A DNA stretch of 64,000 bases, taken from NCBI GenBank assembly GCA_003013855.2, contig ML058577.1, positions 744,001 to 808,000 of the forward strand. Direction: 5' to 3'. The DNA comes from Liriodendron chinense (lineage: Eukaryota; Streptophyta; Magnoliopsida; Magnoliales; Magnoliaceae). A program made the position numbers and the translations under genes. The notes below the pieces were generated by a model that saw nothing but the letters and a program-made list of their open reading frames with translations, had not been told where the DNA came from and made no database searches. Numbering within the stretch: position 1 is the first letter of the stretch; each line of letters opens with the position of its first letter. Below, piece by piece: positions 19,864-32,714 of the stretch.

Positions 19864-20922
19864 TTTTTTTTTTTTTTTTGAGAGAGAGAGAGATAACGAT
19901 AATTTATTAGAATGTGCACCAAGCACGCAAAAGAATACAAGCTAACTACAAACCAAAAAAGGAAAAGAGATTTACAGATTTGGCTTTTTTAACAAAAGAA
20001 GCCCCACCAGAATCCACTTAATCTCCCTAATGACCTTTAGGATGGAAGAACTTCTGTTATGAAAAGCCATCCTATTTCAATGACCCCAAATGGTCTAAAA
20101 AATCCCCAAAATAAGCATCTTCCACAACACTTTGCCCCCTTCTCCAACTCCCCCCTTATGCCAAGCCCACATCAGGTCAACGGCCGATCCTAGCATCACC
20201 CAATTCAAATGGAACAGACCCAAAAAATGCTCCCAAACCTTACAAACAAAAGAGCAATGAATAAGGAGGTGGTCCACTGAGTCTGCCGGTTCCATACACA
20301 TAAGATAGATATTGGGCAAAATAAGAGATCTTCTTTACAAGTTATTGATAGTAAGCACTCTCTTATTTCCCACTAACCAACCAAACGCCGCCAATGGAGG
20401 AGGAGCTCCATAAAACCAACAAAAATACGGGAATGACTGAATAGAAGACTTCTCATGGAGCAAACGTAAAAAGATCTGACCCAAAAACAACCGGAGCTGT
20501 GGAAGTGCCAAATCAAAGAGTCTATCTCATGAGCCGCTAGGAATTTGTTCCTCAAAAGACCGAGGAGCTCCACCATCTCCACAATCTCATCATCTAACAA
20601 ATTCCTCCTACAAGGAGGAGACCACACCACTGAACCACCACAAAGTGAATAGAAATCCTTCACCAGAATATCTCTATCAGAAGCAATACAAGCTAAACCA
20701 GGGAAAGAATGGACAAAAAGCCTGGTCTCCACACCAAATGTCTATCCAGAAATGGATCTGGCTACCGTTCCCCAAGGACAAGGAAATGCCTTTGCAAAAG
20801 CGGTGCTCAACCAAAGCAATCGCCTTCCACACAGTAGAAGCCTGATATAAGCATGACCGGTTCAATCTCTCCACCCATCATAACTAAGCCCATATTTTGC
20901 CACGACCATTTCTCTCCAAATT
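19864..20922 (-). mobile_element. 5'-truncated L1-type LINE in intron 3
   Basis: It is flanked by the perfect 10-bp duplication CCCTGAGGCC (19854-19863 and 20923-20932). A poly(T) run at 19864-19879 is the poly(A) tail of a minus-strand insertion. Minus-strand fragments encode the zinc-finger domain found after the RT in plant LINEs ('LMCMEPADSVDHLLIHCSF', then 'VWEHFLGLF') and 'LGNGSQIHFWIDIWCGDQAF'. At 1.06 kb it is only the 3' end. It lies in the same orientation as the host gene. Confidence 0.9.
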
Positions 20923-20932
20923 CCCTGAGGCC

Positions 20933-21456
20933 AATGAAAATTGTCTACTTGAAAATGTCCCCCAATATACCCCAACCTGATTATCTCGCGAAGTGTTTTC
21001 TTTCTAACAGTTCATCACAGCCACAGACACCCACCCACCAACACACAAACATAAATGAAAAAAGGAAAAAAGAAAAAAGAAAGAAAACTGCCAAGGAAGC
21101 CTGCCTTGCTATGTGGAAAAGGCTCAAGGCACCTCAGTGGGTGAGGACAGTATAGTTCCGAATGCTCTTTCCATCCAGATACATCATGAAATATGTGAAC
21201 CCAAGTGACATGTATAAAGACAACACATCTCTGATGTATATATGAAAAACAAAGATTATATATAAGTGATAGAAATAACTATACATTTGCATAGGATACT
21301 GAAACACATAATTGCATGAGTATCACATCATTACGTAGTAACTCTCATCAAATAAGAGTATTTCTGTTCGCCTAAAAATTGGCTGTTAACAAAATAAAGT
21401 ACAAGAAAAAATTGGATGTTCACTTGTTTGAATACAAGCTACCCTACAGGAATTAC
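20933..21456. other. Intron 3, right part
   Basis: AT-rich intron sequence between the LINE target duplication and the exon 3 donor (minus-strand GTAATTCC). An A/G-rich tract lies at 21058-21095. No coding or repeat signal recognised. Confidence 0.6.
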
Positions 21457-21511
21457 CTTCTCTGGTGAAATTTGATTCCTCATCATATGGACCCAAGTCC
21501 ATATCAAGTAT
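21457..21511 (-). CDS. MCRS1: MCRS1-like gene, exon 3
   Basis: A 55-base exon reads 'ILDMDLGPYDEESNFTRE' plus one base. It follows a clean TGCCTGCAG acceptor and precedes donor GTAATTCC. It continues exon 2 directly: '...SDIEAM' joined to 'ILDMDLGP', a run conserved among plant homologues ahead of the FHA region. Phase 0 in, phase 1 out, matching exon 4. Confidence 0.88.
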
Positions 21512-21649
21512 CTGCAGGCAAATGTTACAGAATGAAATGGAAGTATTAGGTTCAGCTGAAGTGGGACATGAAGTAAATCCTTAGAAGAAATTAATAACCT
21601 GACATTAAAACCAAACAGAAAATAACTATTAACAAAGCTTAAGAATTAC
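21512..21649 (-). other. Intron 2 (138 bp)
   Basis: GT donor at 21649-21648 (minus-strand GTAATTC) and AG acceptor at 21513-21512. It is of ordinary plant length, in contrast to introns 1 and 4. Confidence 0.85.
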
Positions 21650-23824
21650 CATTGCTTCAATATCAGAAAAATAAGGCACATCATCGTCACTTTCAGAAAG
21701 TATCTCTTCATGATCTGAAGTTGAGAAGTTTGTTGCTGGTTCTGAGAGTCCCATTTCACCAGAACCCAGTTCCGCATGCGATGAAGCATGTTTTTGTACT
21801 CCCATTGGCACATCAACTTCCATTTTACAACCACCAAACGTATTTTGGGGATAGCTTTTAGTATGATCCGATCCATGAACTGACTTCTCTAAAAAGGAGT
21901 CAATGGAGTTTTCACGTCTCCTCATTTCTATTGTTGTAACATCCTGCTTTAATGTAACAATCGGAACACAATGTGGAGTTGCATGCACATTTGTGCATGT
22001 CTCTGCATCCTCACCTGCAATACCAGCAAGCCTGGAGGCTACAGCCAAGGAATCGTTCTCAGGAAACTCAGCTTTCACCGGATGACCACCAACTGGATGC
22101 TTGGAACCCACTTTCGACAGCATCAGGGAAGCTACAATGGGTTGCTGTGGTGTTTCACATTCATCCTTAATTGCAGCTGGTACTTGCTCACTAACCTTCT
22201 GAGTATCACAGATGTCTTTAACTGAGGAAAATGATCTAGTAGTTTCCTCGGATTTGCGTTGCACCTCAGCAGGTGAAAAAACATCATCATTGCATGGGAT
22301 TTCAGGGTCCTCTGTGTTCAGGGTGCACACCATAAACCCTTCAAGAAGTTCAGATGAATGACGATTTTGTGAGGAAGCAACAGAGACACTGAACTCTGAA
22401 TCACAAACATTTTGCCTATGGCTGTGGTCAGAATGTAGTGGACCGCCAATATCATCTAATTCTGGAGTATATGCACCCTTAGTAATCACAAGGCATGTGT
22501 CCAAACCTGCTGATGCTTGAGGGTCACTTGAGTTGGGTATATCATCTTGATGCCCGTCATTAGGAGAACTCAGCAAAATGGAGTTTAGACCATCAAGCGA
22601 AGATCTATCTATCATGTCCTTCTCATCCACATCCACATCCACATCCATATAAAGGAGTTCCTCATTCTCAAAGTTCAAAAGAGAATTTGACAAAGCGATG
22701 AAATCGCCTTCTGTGATAGCAGCTGAATGGTTCAATCCATCACTAGATAATCCATCATTCAACTTGGGTTCCAGGTGGTGGACAACATCATATTGTGGAG
22801 AACCCAATTTCTTAACATCCACACCAGGGAGCGCTAATGGATCTCTAATTCTGTTATCTTTGCGTTCAAGGTTTGCTTCAATTGGCATAGCCGGTGCAGG
22901 AATATCCTCAATTGTTCTCCACATATGTAAGCCAGGCAGTGGAGATGAATATACCAACTGATTGAATGAAGCACTACAATCTGAAACTGGCGAACTGAAG
23001 TTTCGATCTCCTCCATACCCAGAGCAAACATTTCCCTGATTATTATTTATTGGATCGAGTGTAGACAAGGATTTTGTCTCTTCATTGTCAGTACTTCCAA
23101 ATAGGTTCCTCGCCGGTAATGTTTGTGGTTGCCCCATTTCCTGAACACCTGGGCAATTCTGAAAGACATCCGGATTCTCTCCAAGAATCTGCGGAATATC
23201 CTTGTGTAAATTATTGTGCTCAAAGGAGCGTCCAGTGCCATTTACTCCTGCTTCATCAACTGAGACAGACGAAACATTTTCTGCAAAGCCATACAAGCAG
23301 TCGCTAGTCATTATTCCATCATCTTCAAGTGAGCCAACAGCATCAGCCCTCGTTATTTGAGGAAAATCATGATCCGTGATAGCCCAGTCTGCATCTGGGA
23401 ATCCAAAATCATCTCCTCCTGGCATGCAGTTCCCAACTGCATTCTCAGTATTAAGCTTCAACTGGTCTTGATAACCACTTTCATTGCCGGTACAAAAATG
23501 CACAGCGGGCGGCACAAGAAAATCAAGATCAACTGAGTTACAAGGTTCCTGGCAAATTCTCTTTCGCATGGCATGGTAATGGCTGCGAACACTGTCCGCT
23601 TTTCTTTTCCCTGACATCCATTCCTTTCCTTTGAAATTGCAAGATCTGTTGGGTCTTGGAAGAGTAGAGACAGAGAGCTCAATCTCAACAATGTGCGCAG
23701 AAGCTTCTGCTGAAATATCTGGGTCATAGAGGAGAGAGTACCACCGATCCTGCAACTCTCGAATGGTAAATCGACGAGAGAAGCACACTGCTCCTTTAGC
23801 AAGTGACTCCAAGGAAGCACCAGC
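21650..23824 (-). CDS. MCRS1: MCRS1-like (microspherule protein) gene, exon 2, main coding exon
   Basis: A 725-codon exon in phase 0 on both sides. It opens 'AGASLESLAKGAVCFSRRF', then 'TIRELQDRWYSLLYDPDISA', the MCRS N-terminal domain. Human MCRS1 has the very similar 'CRFTLREVQERWYALLYDP'. A basic stretch follows ('GKRKADSVRSHYHAMRKRIC'), then a long low-complexity acidic/Ser-rich middle typical of plant homologues, including a (VD)4 run near residue 421 made by a hexamer repeat. It ends in the conserved 'SESDDDVPYFSDIEAM'. MCRS1 proteins are nuclear subunits of INO80-type remodelling and related complexes in animals; the plant role is inferred. Acceptor TTGACAG and donor GTAATTC border it. 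The minus-strand frame has no stops and other frames here are shadows. Confidence 0.92.
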
Positions 23825-24278
23825 CTGTCAAGCAAAGGACACCAAGAATGGAATTCAGTGGAAACGGAAAAGTAAAACCAACTAAATAATCAAGAAACAG
23901 GTAATGAGGTCATGCAAGAGAAGCTTACAATAGAAAACTAGTAATCTGTTGATTGAGGAACTAAAGAAGGAAAAGGAAAATGAAAAAAAAACAAATTGCT
24001 ACAGGGAATTCTACAGTAGAATTCCCTTTCGCTGCCATTTAATGGCATCTGATGCTATATCACTTCATTATAGCTTCTAATAATTGCAACAGTGGGCATA
24101 TTGGTAATTGAAAGCTTAGTTTTAAAGCAGAAACAATGGGAACAGAATCATTAGGACTTGATAAGCACAGGATGTGATGAGAAAAGTTCCAAAACTCTTA
24201 TTAATGCCACTGTCACCTTCAAATAACTAGCTTGATAGATTAAAGCATTGGTCATCTCTCGTATCTTTTCTCTCTATG
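23825..24278. other. Intron 1, 3' part before the Tat insertion
   Basis: AT-rich intron sequence next to the exon 2 acceptor, ending at the Tat target duplication CTATG (24274-24278). No feature recognised. Confidence 0.7.
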
Positions 24279-24440
24279 TGTAGATACCCCACCTTAGGTG
24301 AGTCAGCTTAAGAACAAGGAGAAAAGCCCAATAAACCAGTAGAATAAAAGACTCAGCCACTGGGCAAGTAACTTTTACTTGCCCCTGGTCGGGCGAGTAA
24401 TTTTTACTCGGTCCCTTGTGAAACGTAAAGAGCCAACAAC

Positions 24441-25118
24441 CAATGATTTAAATATCGACAATATCGGCTGATATATCCAACGATATATCTTGTATCCCAC
24501 CTGTCCAATACGAAACACACAGGTAGTGTCGATATATACCACATGTTCGATCCAATGAGCATTTTCAATTTCCGATCCCTTTTTTTGCTGAAATTATACT
24601 AAATCAGTGTCAAATGGTTACAAATCCATTGGTTTTATATGTTTTGCATGAAAAATCATGAAGTTTGAGCTTTGATTTCGATATCCATTGGTTCTTCATG
24701 TTTTGCATGAAAAATCATGGAGTTGGTGCTTTGATTCCTTCAACTAGCTTTCAATAGAGACTAATTTCGAAGTATTTAGGAGTGTTTGATAAAACAATCA
24801 TCACATACACTCTAAATGTTATGCATTCAATATGAATATAGTTGCATTAGTTCAGTCAAACAACGCATAGCTTAGGACCCTATACAAAGGAAACCTATCA
24901 TGTGCACTTCGTTTTTTGAGATGTTATGATTTAAAAGTGTGTATTAAGGTCTTTTTTAACAATCCCTGAAGTTTCATTGAAAAATTCAACCATTTTCCCA
25001 ATGTTTCCCAAAAAGTGCGATAAATTACCGATACAAACGATATATCCCGTGCGATAACCGATACGTATCTGTATCCCAAGGATGCGAATGTAACATGATA
25101 CCGATATTTCGAACACTG
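24441..25118 (-). mobile_element. hAT-like non-autonomous element, family F1 copy 2 (678 bp)
   Basis: It is flanked by the perfect 8-bp duplication CCAACAAC (24433-24440 and 25119-25126). It is the reverse complement of the 1112-1788 element along its whole length, including the TTTTGCATGAAAAATCATG phrase. No ORF of note. It inserted into the Tat 5' LTR. Confidence 0.93.
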
Positions 25119-25351
25119 CCAACAACAACTGAGGGTGCCCCACATCCTCATTTTTGTCCAATCAAGGTATATTGGAGTTAATTATGAAGTGCTCGGAAAG
25201 TCCTATAAGCCCACAGGTCACAAAATCGAGTCCCGCAAGATAATGTGTCCTGATGAATCAAAGCAAGATGGGCCACAATCATGAAGATATTGACCATAAT
25301 TTGATCATTGATCACAACTCTTCTTGATCTCATCATCTTTCCAAAAAGTAA

Positions 25352-25356
<5 letters not shown>

Positions 25357-25383
<27 letters not shown>
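25357..25383. repeat. (TG)n microsatellite
   Basis: About 13 TG units lie within the Tat 5' LTR. Confidence 0.95.
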
Positions 25384-26131
25384 TGCAACAGGCATTGAAA
25401 GAGCTTTCCGATGGTATATAAATTATGGAAAATGGTTCTCAGGATCGTGAGATCCGTGGTCCACAACGCCGAATGGCTATAAAGAGAGCTGTAGAATTTG
25501 TCTAGCCAATGCTAGAGAGTTCCAAGTTGAATCCAATGTTCACTTTCATGGAAGAATTTATAAAATAAAAAAAATAAAATAAAAAAACCTTCTTAACCCC
25601 TTTTAAATTCCAAAAATAAGTACGAGAAGATCTCTAGGAATTTCTAAACAAAGGAAATTCCAAAAATGCCCAATTAAGAAACATTTAGAGAGATTCCTTG
25701 CTAACTACCTATTCTTATCCAAAAGTGGCAAAGAACATCTTGTCTTCGTATCTAAGGATTGGAATAAATCTCCCAATTTAGAAAATACCATTTTAAATGC
25801 CTCTCATCTTCTATTTTGCAGAAATGCTTGCAAGAACATCTTGTAGCGACAAGATGAAACAATGGAAAGAAAAGGGAGTAGCTGCAATCAGCAAGAGTTC
25901 TTCGGGAAACCATGGACAATCAATGTCCGCAATCAGCGACAAGGGAGACGACGAAGACGACATAACTGGTTGGCACCAATGTGACGGAGATCATCACAAT
26001 CAGCGACAATAGGGGAGAAGACAAGGGCCTAATGGAAGACGCCACTCTATTCATCAGCGGATTCCTGGAGGAATGGCTCCCAGTCAATTTCTCTCTAGTA
26101 TTCGGCAAGGCGGGAATAATAATGGACGTCA

Positions 26132-28431
26132 ACATATGTAACGTCCCGTAAATTTCCGTACAGATAATAGTGTACGGATGACCATACATCTTAGTTAATT
26201 AGATTTCCTAATCTCTAATCTAGAAGAGGAAGAGTAATTAGTACAAATTGGACTAGATTGTTAACATTCTGTAAAATATTTGGCCCTTGCTCTAAATAGC
26301 CTTCTGGAGGGCTACATACATAAACCACTAACTTCACTTGGGTCAGAAAACTACCCACTAATTCCTGTAAGGCCATTTGGGCGAATTTCCCAGCTTTTAT
26401 ATAAACCCTTTTGCTGAGAAATCCCCAAATCGAATTGGGAAATTTTCAGGAGAGAAAGAGAGAGAAAGAGAGAAATTGAGGGAGAGGAAGAGAGAGAAAG
26501 AGAGAGAAATCGAGAGAAGAAGAAGAAAGGAGGTTGAAGATGTCCTTCTTCCTTTCCTCTTGAGTAGGAGGTTGCTCTAGCCTGTCGATTCCGTCGCTGG
26601 AGTGGTTCTCTTTGCGATTGGAGGTAAGAATCGAATCCTACCTTGCAACTCCGAACTATCTTAGGTTTGAGACTAAAAATCTCATCCTAATTGGGTTTTC
26701 TTGTAGGAATAGCTGATTTTCTTTAACCCTAACCCTAGACCGTTGGACGAACGAGGAACCCTAGACCTTAAGGTGCGGGCTATAATTCAGTTCTTTTATT
26801 TAACATTCCTAAGGGTTTTAGACATGATTCTTATAGTCATAGAGTAGGACTTTGAGTTTCTTATCTGATTGTATGTCTCAGTACAACATGCATGTGTGTT
26901 ACATGGCTTATTTGTTTGATGAAATGGGTAAATGATTTAATTGTTACAATTGATTTGTGGAATTCGTTGAGATGATGGAATCTGTCTCTAATATGTTTAA
27001 TTGTATGATTAACGCACATGTACTGTTTGTCATGAGTAAAAAGGGGCCAATCGATTAATGTGGATATCCTAGTTGGATTGGATATTCAGGGTTGGCTGGT
27101 TGACGGGGTGAACTTGACCGATCGACAGTAGTTTGGACTACACGGGTCGTTTGTGCCCAATGCCGGTTTGGTCAATGTTCTCTCTGTATCAAACGGCCAT
27201 ATCCAAAGCCAAGACATGTTGGGTGGTAGATAGCTTGTAATGAATGACTTGTCCCGAATCTGGAATACTAATGTTATTAAATGAAGCGTCCAATGATAAA
27301 CATATGTGCGACACGATCCTATGAAATCTCCTTGGGCCGGGCATGGTGGTGTGGGACACCGTGTTCGTGCCGTCGGCCTACGCTGTGGCATTGAGCCTCC
27401 CCGTAGTGACCATAAGCTATTGTAAGGACGCCAGTTTGTTTTGGATAAATCTGAATAGCTGAGGTACTGATTTGAATAGAAGGATTCTTATGTTCTAAAT
27501 GTATTGGAAATTGGAGATGGGATTCGTGGGCTACTGGCGATGATAGACACTCGCACCGTCGGGAGCCAGATGGTCCTGTTCAGGACCTACTGTATGACAT
27601 TAGTAATTCAGCATCACCAATCTTGCTGAATGAAAATTAATATCAATAAAGGCCAAACTAACCATGCATACATGTCATCGGCAATCTCAGTGACTGGCTG
27701 ACTGTTCGGAAGGCCAAGGCATTCGTGAGAGCCCTCATACTTGCATTATGTGTATATGAGTTATAGTTGGAAGGACTATTATATCAATTTCGATTCTGTT
27801 GTGATTGCCCGGGACATGCATTGTGTGCGAATTCATAACATTCATGCCTTAGTACAACTATTCTAGGACTCTTGTATGTTTTGTTTGATATATTATCTAT
27901 GCTTGAATGCTTGATTGATTATTAAACTTAGGCTTATAGCAGCATTGAGTTGATTACTTACCCCCTCAATCTTGGGTGGTGTTTGGAAAAACATCAACCA
28001 GACTCTAATGTAGAAACAGGTACTATGGATGATGACGTTCTTCAGAATGAGTTAGAAGATTTTGTAGAAGACGTCAGTTATTTTCAGTTCTCGGATGGTA
28101 GAGAATAAGATGCACTGGCATCTTTTAGTTGATGTTTTGGGGCCGTTTGATGGCTAGATGTGTAATGGCCCAATTCTTTTGGACATGTATATTGGGGCTT
28201 CTTGCTGTGTGGGCCCCCTTTATTTTGGACTATAATGTACATTTGTAAAAGCTGGACCAGGTATGCACTTATCTTTTGTCCTTACTTTAAAGTTTATTTA
28301 GTTTTAAACTTGCGACATGATACTCTAAATCATAAATGCATTAATCACGCTTTCGCATAAGCATAGTGACACCCGAAATCTCAAGAGTCGAGGTCATGCT
28401 CGACTCCTGAAATTTGGGACGTTACAACATA
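26132..28431. repeat. 5-bp target-site duplication ACATA around the solo LTR
   Basis: ACATA at 26132-26136 and at 28427-28431 directly bounds the TGTAACGTCCC...GGGACGTTACA LTR. Confidence 0.9.
26137..28426 (+). mobile_element. Solo LTR (2.29 kb), Tekay/Del-like Ty3/gypsy
   Basis: Ends TGTAACGTCCCG and CGGGACGTTACA-type (right end TTTGGGACGTTACA) form an 11-bp inverted terminus with TG..CA. A perfect 5-bp duplication surrounds it and no second LTR, primer site or pol is present, so it is a solo LTR left by LTR-LTR recombination. The length and the TGTAAC/TGTGAC start recall Tekay/Del chromoviruses; that assignment is from memory. The orientation is undetermined. It interrupts ORF1 of the host LINE. 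Confidence 0.85.
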
Positions 28432-28440
28432 CCTTGGGAT

Positions 28441-29370
28441 AGGGTTACTTCTCATTCTCAAGGTTTTGCATTTGTGTGTATGAGCACTGACGACGAGGTA
28501 GAAAGGTTGAAAGGGCAATCAAGTTGTTGAACAAGGAAAGCTTCAGGGGAATGAAATTGCGAGTCCAAAGGGCCCGTTTCGGCCAGGAATTGGAGAAGGG
28601 GAATTGGAAGAAAAAAAATCGCAAATGTCTGACTGGCAGAAGGAACAAAATGGGCAATCAGCTAAATAAGCATCCTTCCACTCACAACCCTATATTCCAA
28701 AACAGAAGCAATACCTCATTTAGAGACGCACTGGTGGGCAAGCCGCAGGGTAAGAACAATGACGATGAAGACGAGGTTCAAGCTCAAGATCAGTATGGGA
28801 AAAAAGATATCATCAGACCCTCCAACGGAGCAACACCTGAGCTTAAATGGATCTGGTCGAAAGACTCAGGTAGTGGACTAGTGATACATGTTAGGCCAAA
28901 AGTGGTTGAGAAATCCTTAGTATTATTGCAATGGTCAATTCTGGCAGATACAAAAACCAACACGACTATCTCACAGATTAAGGAGCAGCTTTACGATATT
29001 GGAGTTCCAAAAACCGATTTCTCTATCAAACCCACTAAGGCTCATATGGTGTGGATCTATTTTAGGACATAAGAAGGGATAAATAAAACTCTAATGGCGA
29101 GCTCGACATTCCGAGAAGGGACTTATCTCCATCAAAAGATGCCTGGAGAACACCCACTTCGGGAGGGAGATTGTCTAGTTCTTAGTTTGGGGAATCCCTA
29201 TGGAGCCATGGTTCCGCGATATCTTCCTGGCCATAGGCTGGGAGAGTTGGTGGCTATCGACCTCGCAATGGAGAACAGAGATGAAATCGCAGTGGCTAGA
29301 CTGTGCATCAGGAAGAAAAGAAGCATCACCGATCCGACATTTATCAAGGAAGTGGTTGCGGAATTATAAC
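28441..29370 (+). pseudogene. LINE ORF1: RRM motif and DUF4283-like region
   Basis: At 28459-28482 the frame reads Q-G-F-A-F-V-C-M, a good RNP1 motif of an RRM, then 'STDDEVER'. A frame change then leads to 'LLNKESFRGMKLRVQRARFG', the last RRM strand. Codons 28770-29072 include 'RPKVVEKSLVLLQWSILA'. The region 29094-29370 resembles the DUF4283-type segment of plant LINE ORF1 ('HRLGELVAIDLAMENRDEIA'). RRMs bind LINE RNA. Frameshifts make this copy non-functional. The upstream part (25822-26136) is separated by the solo LTR. Confidence 0.7.
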
Positions 29371-30640
29371 TGTCTTTGTAAGTGTAGACAAAGAGTCATT
29401 GGGGAAACCCAAAACGATGGGGAGAAGTTTGGAGAATGTGAAGAATGTTCGTCGTTGGCGAAACCCACCTCCAGCAGGAAAGAGAACGAAGGTGCACCAG
29501 TTTCATCCTCCGACATCCCACAGAACAGTTCATCGAACACGTGTAGCCATCAAATTAGTGCAGTTAGAGTAGGTAGGAGCCGAACAAGTGAGATAACACC
29601 ATATTCCAACAGGTGTCATGCGAGAGCATCGTTAACAGCATTCTCCAGCCTAAACCACTTGTTAATTCCAGCTTTGAACCCAAACCAGGCTACCTCGAAC
29701 TTAGATGGCATATCCAAAGAGCTTCGGAAACTGACCCAGGAACCGTGGCATGTTCTCATTAACTCTGATGCTCAATATGAGCCTCGGACCTATTCTGAGC
29801 ATACATTGTATACTCAAAATATCGAAGAAGCGGTGTCTCCTTGCGACACGTATACTCGGGACTCAAATGAAATGCCGACACATGGCAAGGGACAAGATCT
29901 CGAGCTCGCACTTATCTCTCATGCAGGAGAAGCGACAATCACGACACAAGTGCCTACTTTTCACACAAGTAACCTTTTTGCGCCTTTTTATTTCATTAAA
30001 GACTTCTCATTTCGATAATCCTCTGAGTCCAAAAGCTCCTAAAATAGAGAGGACCCTCTGTTGCTACAAAGCAAGTCCCAATCTTAAAGAAGCTCCTTCA
30101 CCAGAGTCTAGTGACCTTAATGACGCACAAAAAAGGGACAACTACTAGGACGAGAACTCAGACTCCAGAGAGGAATATAATGATAATGACATGCTAGAAG
30201 AAGAAGCATCGTTGGTCGTGAAAACTATTAATCCTGAGAACTACCTACTCAAAGAAGCCTTGATCGTAACTACGTTGTGCGCAACGAAAGGATTGGAAAG
30301 GAACACGGCCATTTCTGAGATTCTGATAGGCCAAGTCAATGCTACTAAGTCCTAGGAAGAGATCAACCTATCTAAGGCGCAGATCAATTGGTCAAAAGAC
30401 ATCCTTTAGAGGGTGGGGGATATGGTCTGTACATGTCTTTTGGTGTCAGAAACAAAGACATTTGATTTCATTCATTTCGTTAAAGGGAAAGGAGCTTAAT
30501 GAATCCAGGAAGAAGAATTGTCGAAAGCGAAAAGATCCCCAAATGGCTGGAGAGAAATATTAAGCTTGGAATGTTCGATTAATTACGATGCTTCCAATAA
30601 ATCTGGTGGAAGCAAAAGGGCTAGAACAGGTAGAGTTGGT
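29371..30640 (+). pseudogene. LINE ORF1 C-terminal and inter-ORF region
   Basis: Overlapping broken frames (29200-30018, 29750-30148) are low in complexity and carry no motif I recognise. Position alone makes them ORF1 tail and spacer. Acidic runs occur near 30160-30220 ('EEEYNDNDMLEEE'-like). Confidence 0.5.
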
Positions 30641-30649
30641 AGCCAATGT

Positions 30650-31300
30650 TAATTCTCTCTTAGAATGTTAGGGGGTTGGGCTGTATCTTGAAAAGAGCTA
30701 AGGTCAAAAATATTTGTAGGAAATCAAACGCTAATATAATCGCGCTACAAGAAACCAAGCTTCAATCATTTGACAGAGGTATGTTGAATTCCATCTCGGG
30801 ATTTCCCAACTCTGATTGGGTGGCTTTAGACACATGTGGTTCTACATGGTAATTGTCATCGCTTAGAAGACAGAAGTATGGAAATTTGTGGAAAGTTTCT
30901 CCAACTTTGTTTCCATGTTCGTGGTTCTCCGATGCTGCTCCTACTCCTCTAACTTCACTTGGGTTTTCATTGCAATTTATGGCCCTTGCTCTCCTTCTAT
31001 CCGAGACCAACTGTGGGCTGAGCTTTCCATTATTAGACAGAAATTGTTGTATAGGTAGTGATTTCAATAGTGTGATTTTCCTACAAAAAGTCTAACAAGG
31101 GTTGAGTAACCAATAGCATGCAAAGATTCTCCGAGTGGGTATCACAACATAGGGGGAGCAAAATTTATCTGGTCCAACAATCAGTCAAATCCAATCCTAT
31201 CAAGGTTAGGCAAATTTCTTGCTTCTCGAGATTGGATAGAGAAATTCCCTCTTCCAACTCATAAAAGTCTCCCTTGTCTAATATCCAATCATAGGGCAGA
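30650..31300 (+). pseudogene. LINE endonuclease (exo/endo/phosphatase fold) relic
   Basis: The plus strand carries 'NVRG' at about 30665, then 'IIALQETKLQSFDRG' near 30735-30785, the L1 endonuclease catalytic-Glu block. 'IYGPCSPSIRDQLW' lies near 30980 and 'GSDFNSV' near 31055, the conserved G-D-F-N block. Frameshifts break it repeatedly. In active LINEs this nicks target DNA. Confidence 0.7.
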
Positions 31301-31305
31301 TTATC

Positions 31306-31578
31306 ATGGAAGTGAAAGATGAAAATAGGGTACCAAGACCTTTTAGATTCAAGCCAGCATGGTTGGATATTGATGGATTCAAGGAATTGATCAGGGAATG
31401 GTGGTCCACTTTCGAGGTCAAGGGATATGCAGGGTTCAGATTAAGCCGCAAGCTCAAGATGCTAAAAGAAAAAAAAAAAAAAAAAAAAATTGGAGGAAAA
31501 AAAAAGAAAAAGAGGTGTTGGGTGCTAGAGAAGCATAATTCGAACAGATCTCCTCAAAAATCCATGAGTTTGACATGA
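31306..31578 (+). pseudogene. LINE spacer between endonuclease and RT
   Basis: 'RPFRFKPAWLDIDGFKELIR' followed by 'LSRKLKMLK' matches the conserved linker after the endonuclease in plant L1 ORF2. A long A-run (31468-31487) has caused a frameshift. Confidence 0.65.
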
Positions 31579-31949
31579 AAGAAGAAATAGGTCAGTTTTC
31601 TGAAGAGTGAAGAGGAAAGGTCCGAAAGACTCGAGTTATCAACTAAATACTCCTCTTTCTTTAAAGGAAAGGAAATCAAATGGCGTCAGCAGTTTAGAGC
31701 TTTATGGTTGAAGGAAGGGGATAAGATACCTGTTTCTTTCACATTATGGCTAGTTCACAAGCCCGAGTTAACGGAATCAACAATCTAGTTGTTGATGGTG
31801 TTCGAAACTTCGAACTAAAAAAAAGCACAAATTAGTGATTCCATCATTCAGTTTTATGAAAGTTTACTTACGTGTGATAGTTGGAGGAGACCGTGGCTAG
31901 ATAACCTTACCTTCCCTTGCCTATCTTCAGACGACGAGGACCAACTTGA

Positions 31950-32714
31950 GAAACATTTTTCATAAGAAGAGCTTAAACTCGCTCTCGACTTTATATGCGG
32001 AGACAAGGCCCCCGACCCCGATGGTTTCTCGATGCTATTCTTTCAAAAGTTTTGGCCGCTTCTTAGAAAGGATATCTTGGAGTTTATGTATGAATTCTTT
32101 GACTTAAGTCATCTCCATAAGGATCTTAGAGCCACATTCATAGCCCTCATCCCTAAGATCGAAGGGGGGGATAAGTTGAAAGACTTCAAGCCCATTAGCC
32201 TTATCACAAGGCCGTACAAAATCCTTGCAAAAGTCCTCGCCATAAGGTTCACAGAAGTTCTTCCAAATGTCATATTGGAAAATCAAGGCACTTTGGTAGC
32301 AGGCTGACAGATTCTAGATACTGCATTAATGGCACACAAGTGTATCAATTCAAGATAATGAGTGGATTAGTGCAAGCTCAACATTGAGAAGACTTATGAT
32401 CACACCGACTGGGAATTTTAGACTATATGCTTTAGAGGGAGTGGAGGGGTTGGATTCAAGATTGCATTCAGTCTCTTTCTTTTTCCATCCTCATAAATGA
32501 GTCGCCTTTCAGTTTTTTTTTTTCGGGCTTCTTGCAGAATACGACAGGGCGACCCTCTTTCTTCATATCTATTTGTGGTAGTTGGTGAAACCTATAGTAG
32601 GATGCTCCACAAGGCTGAAGAAAATGGTTTAATTAGTGGTTTCAATATAGCGGAGGCAGGGGTACAAATTACCCATCTCCAATATGCGGACTACATAATC
32701 CCTCTTTTGTGACG
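31950..32714 (+). pseudogene. LINE reverse transcriptase relic, YADD changed to YADY
   Basis: It shows 'DKAPDPDGFSMLFFQKFW', 'FIALIPKIEGGDKLKDFKPI', then 'RIRQGDPLSSYLFVVVGE', and finally 'ITHLQYADYII' with the active site at 32683-32694. The second catalytic Asp of YADD is Tyr. Stops occur at about 32307 and in the middle. Confidence 0.85.
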
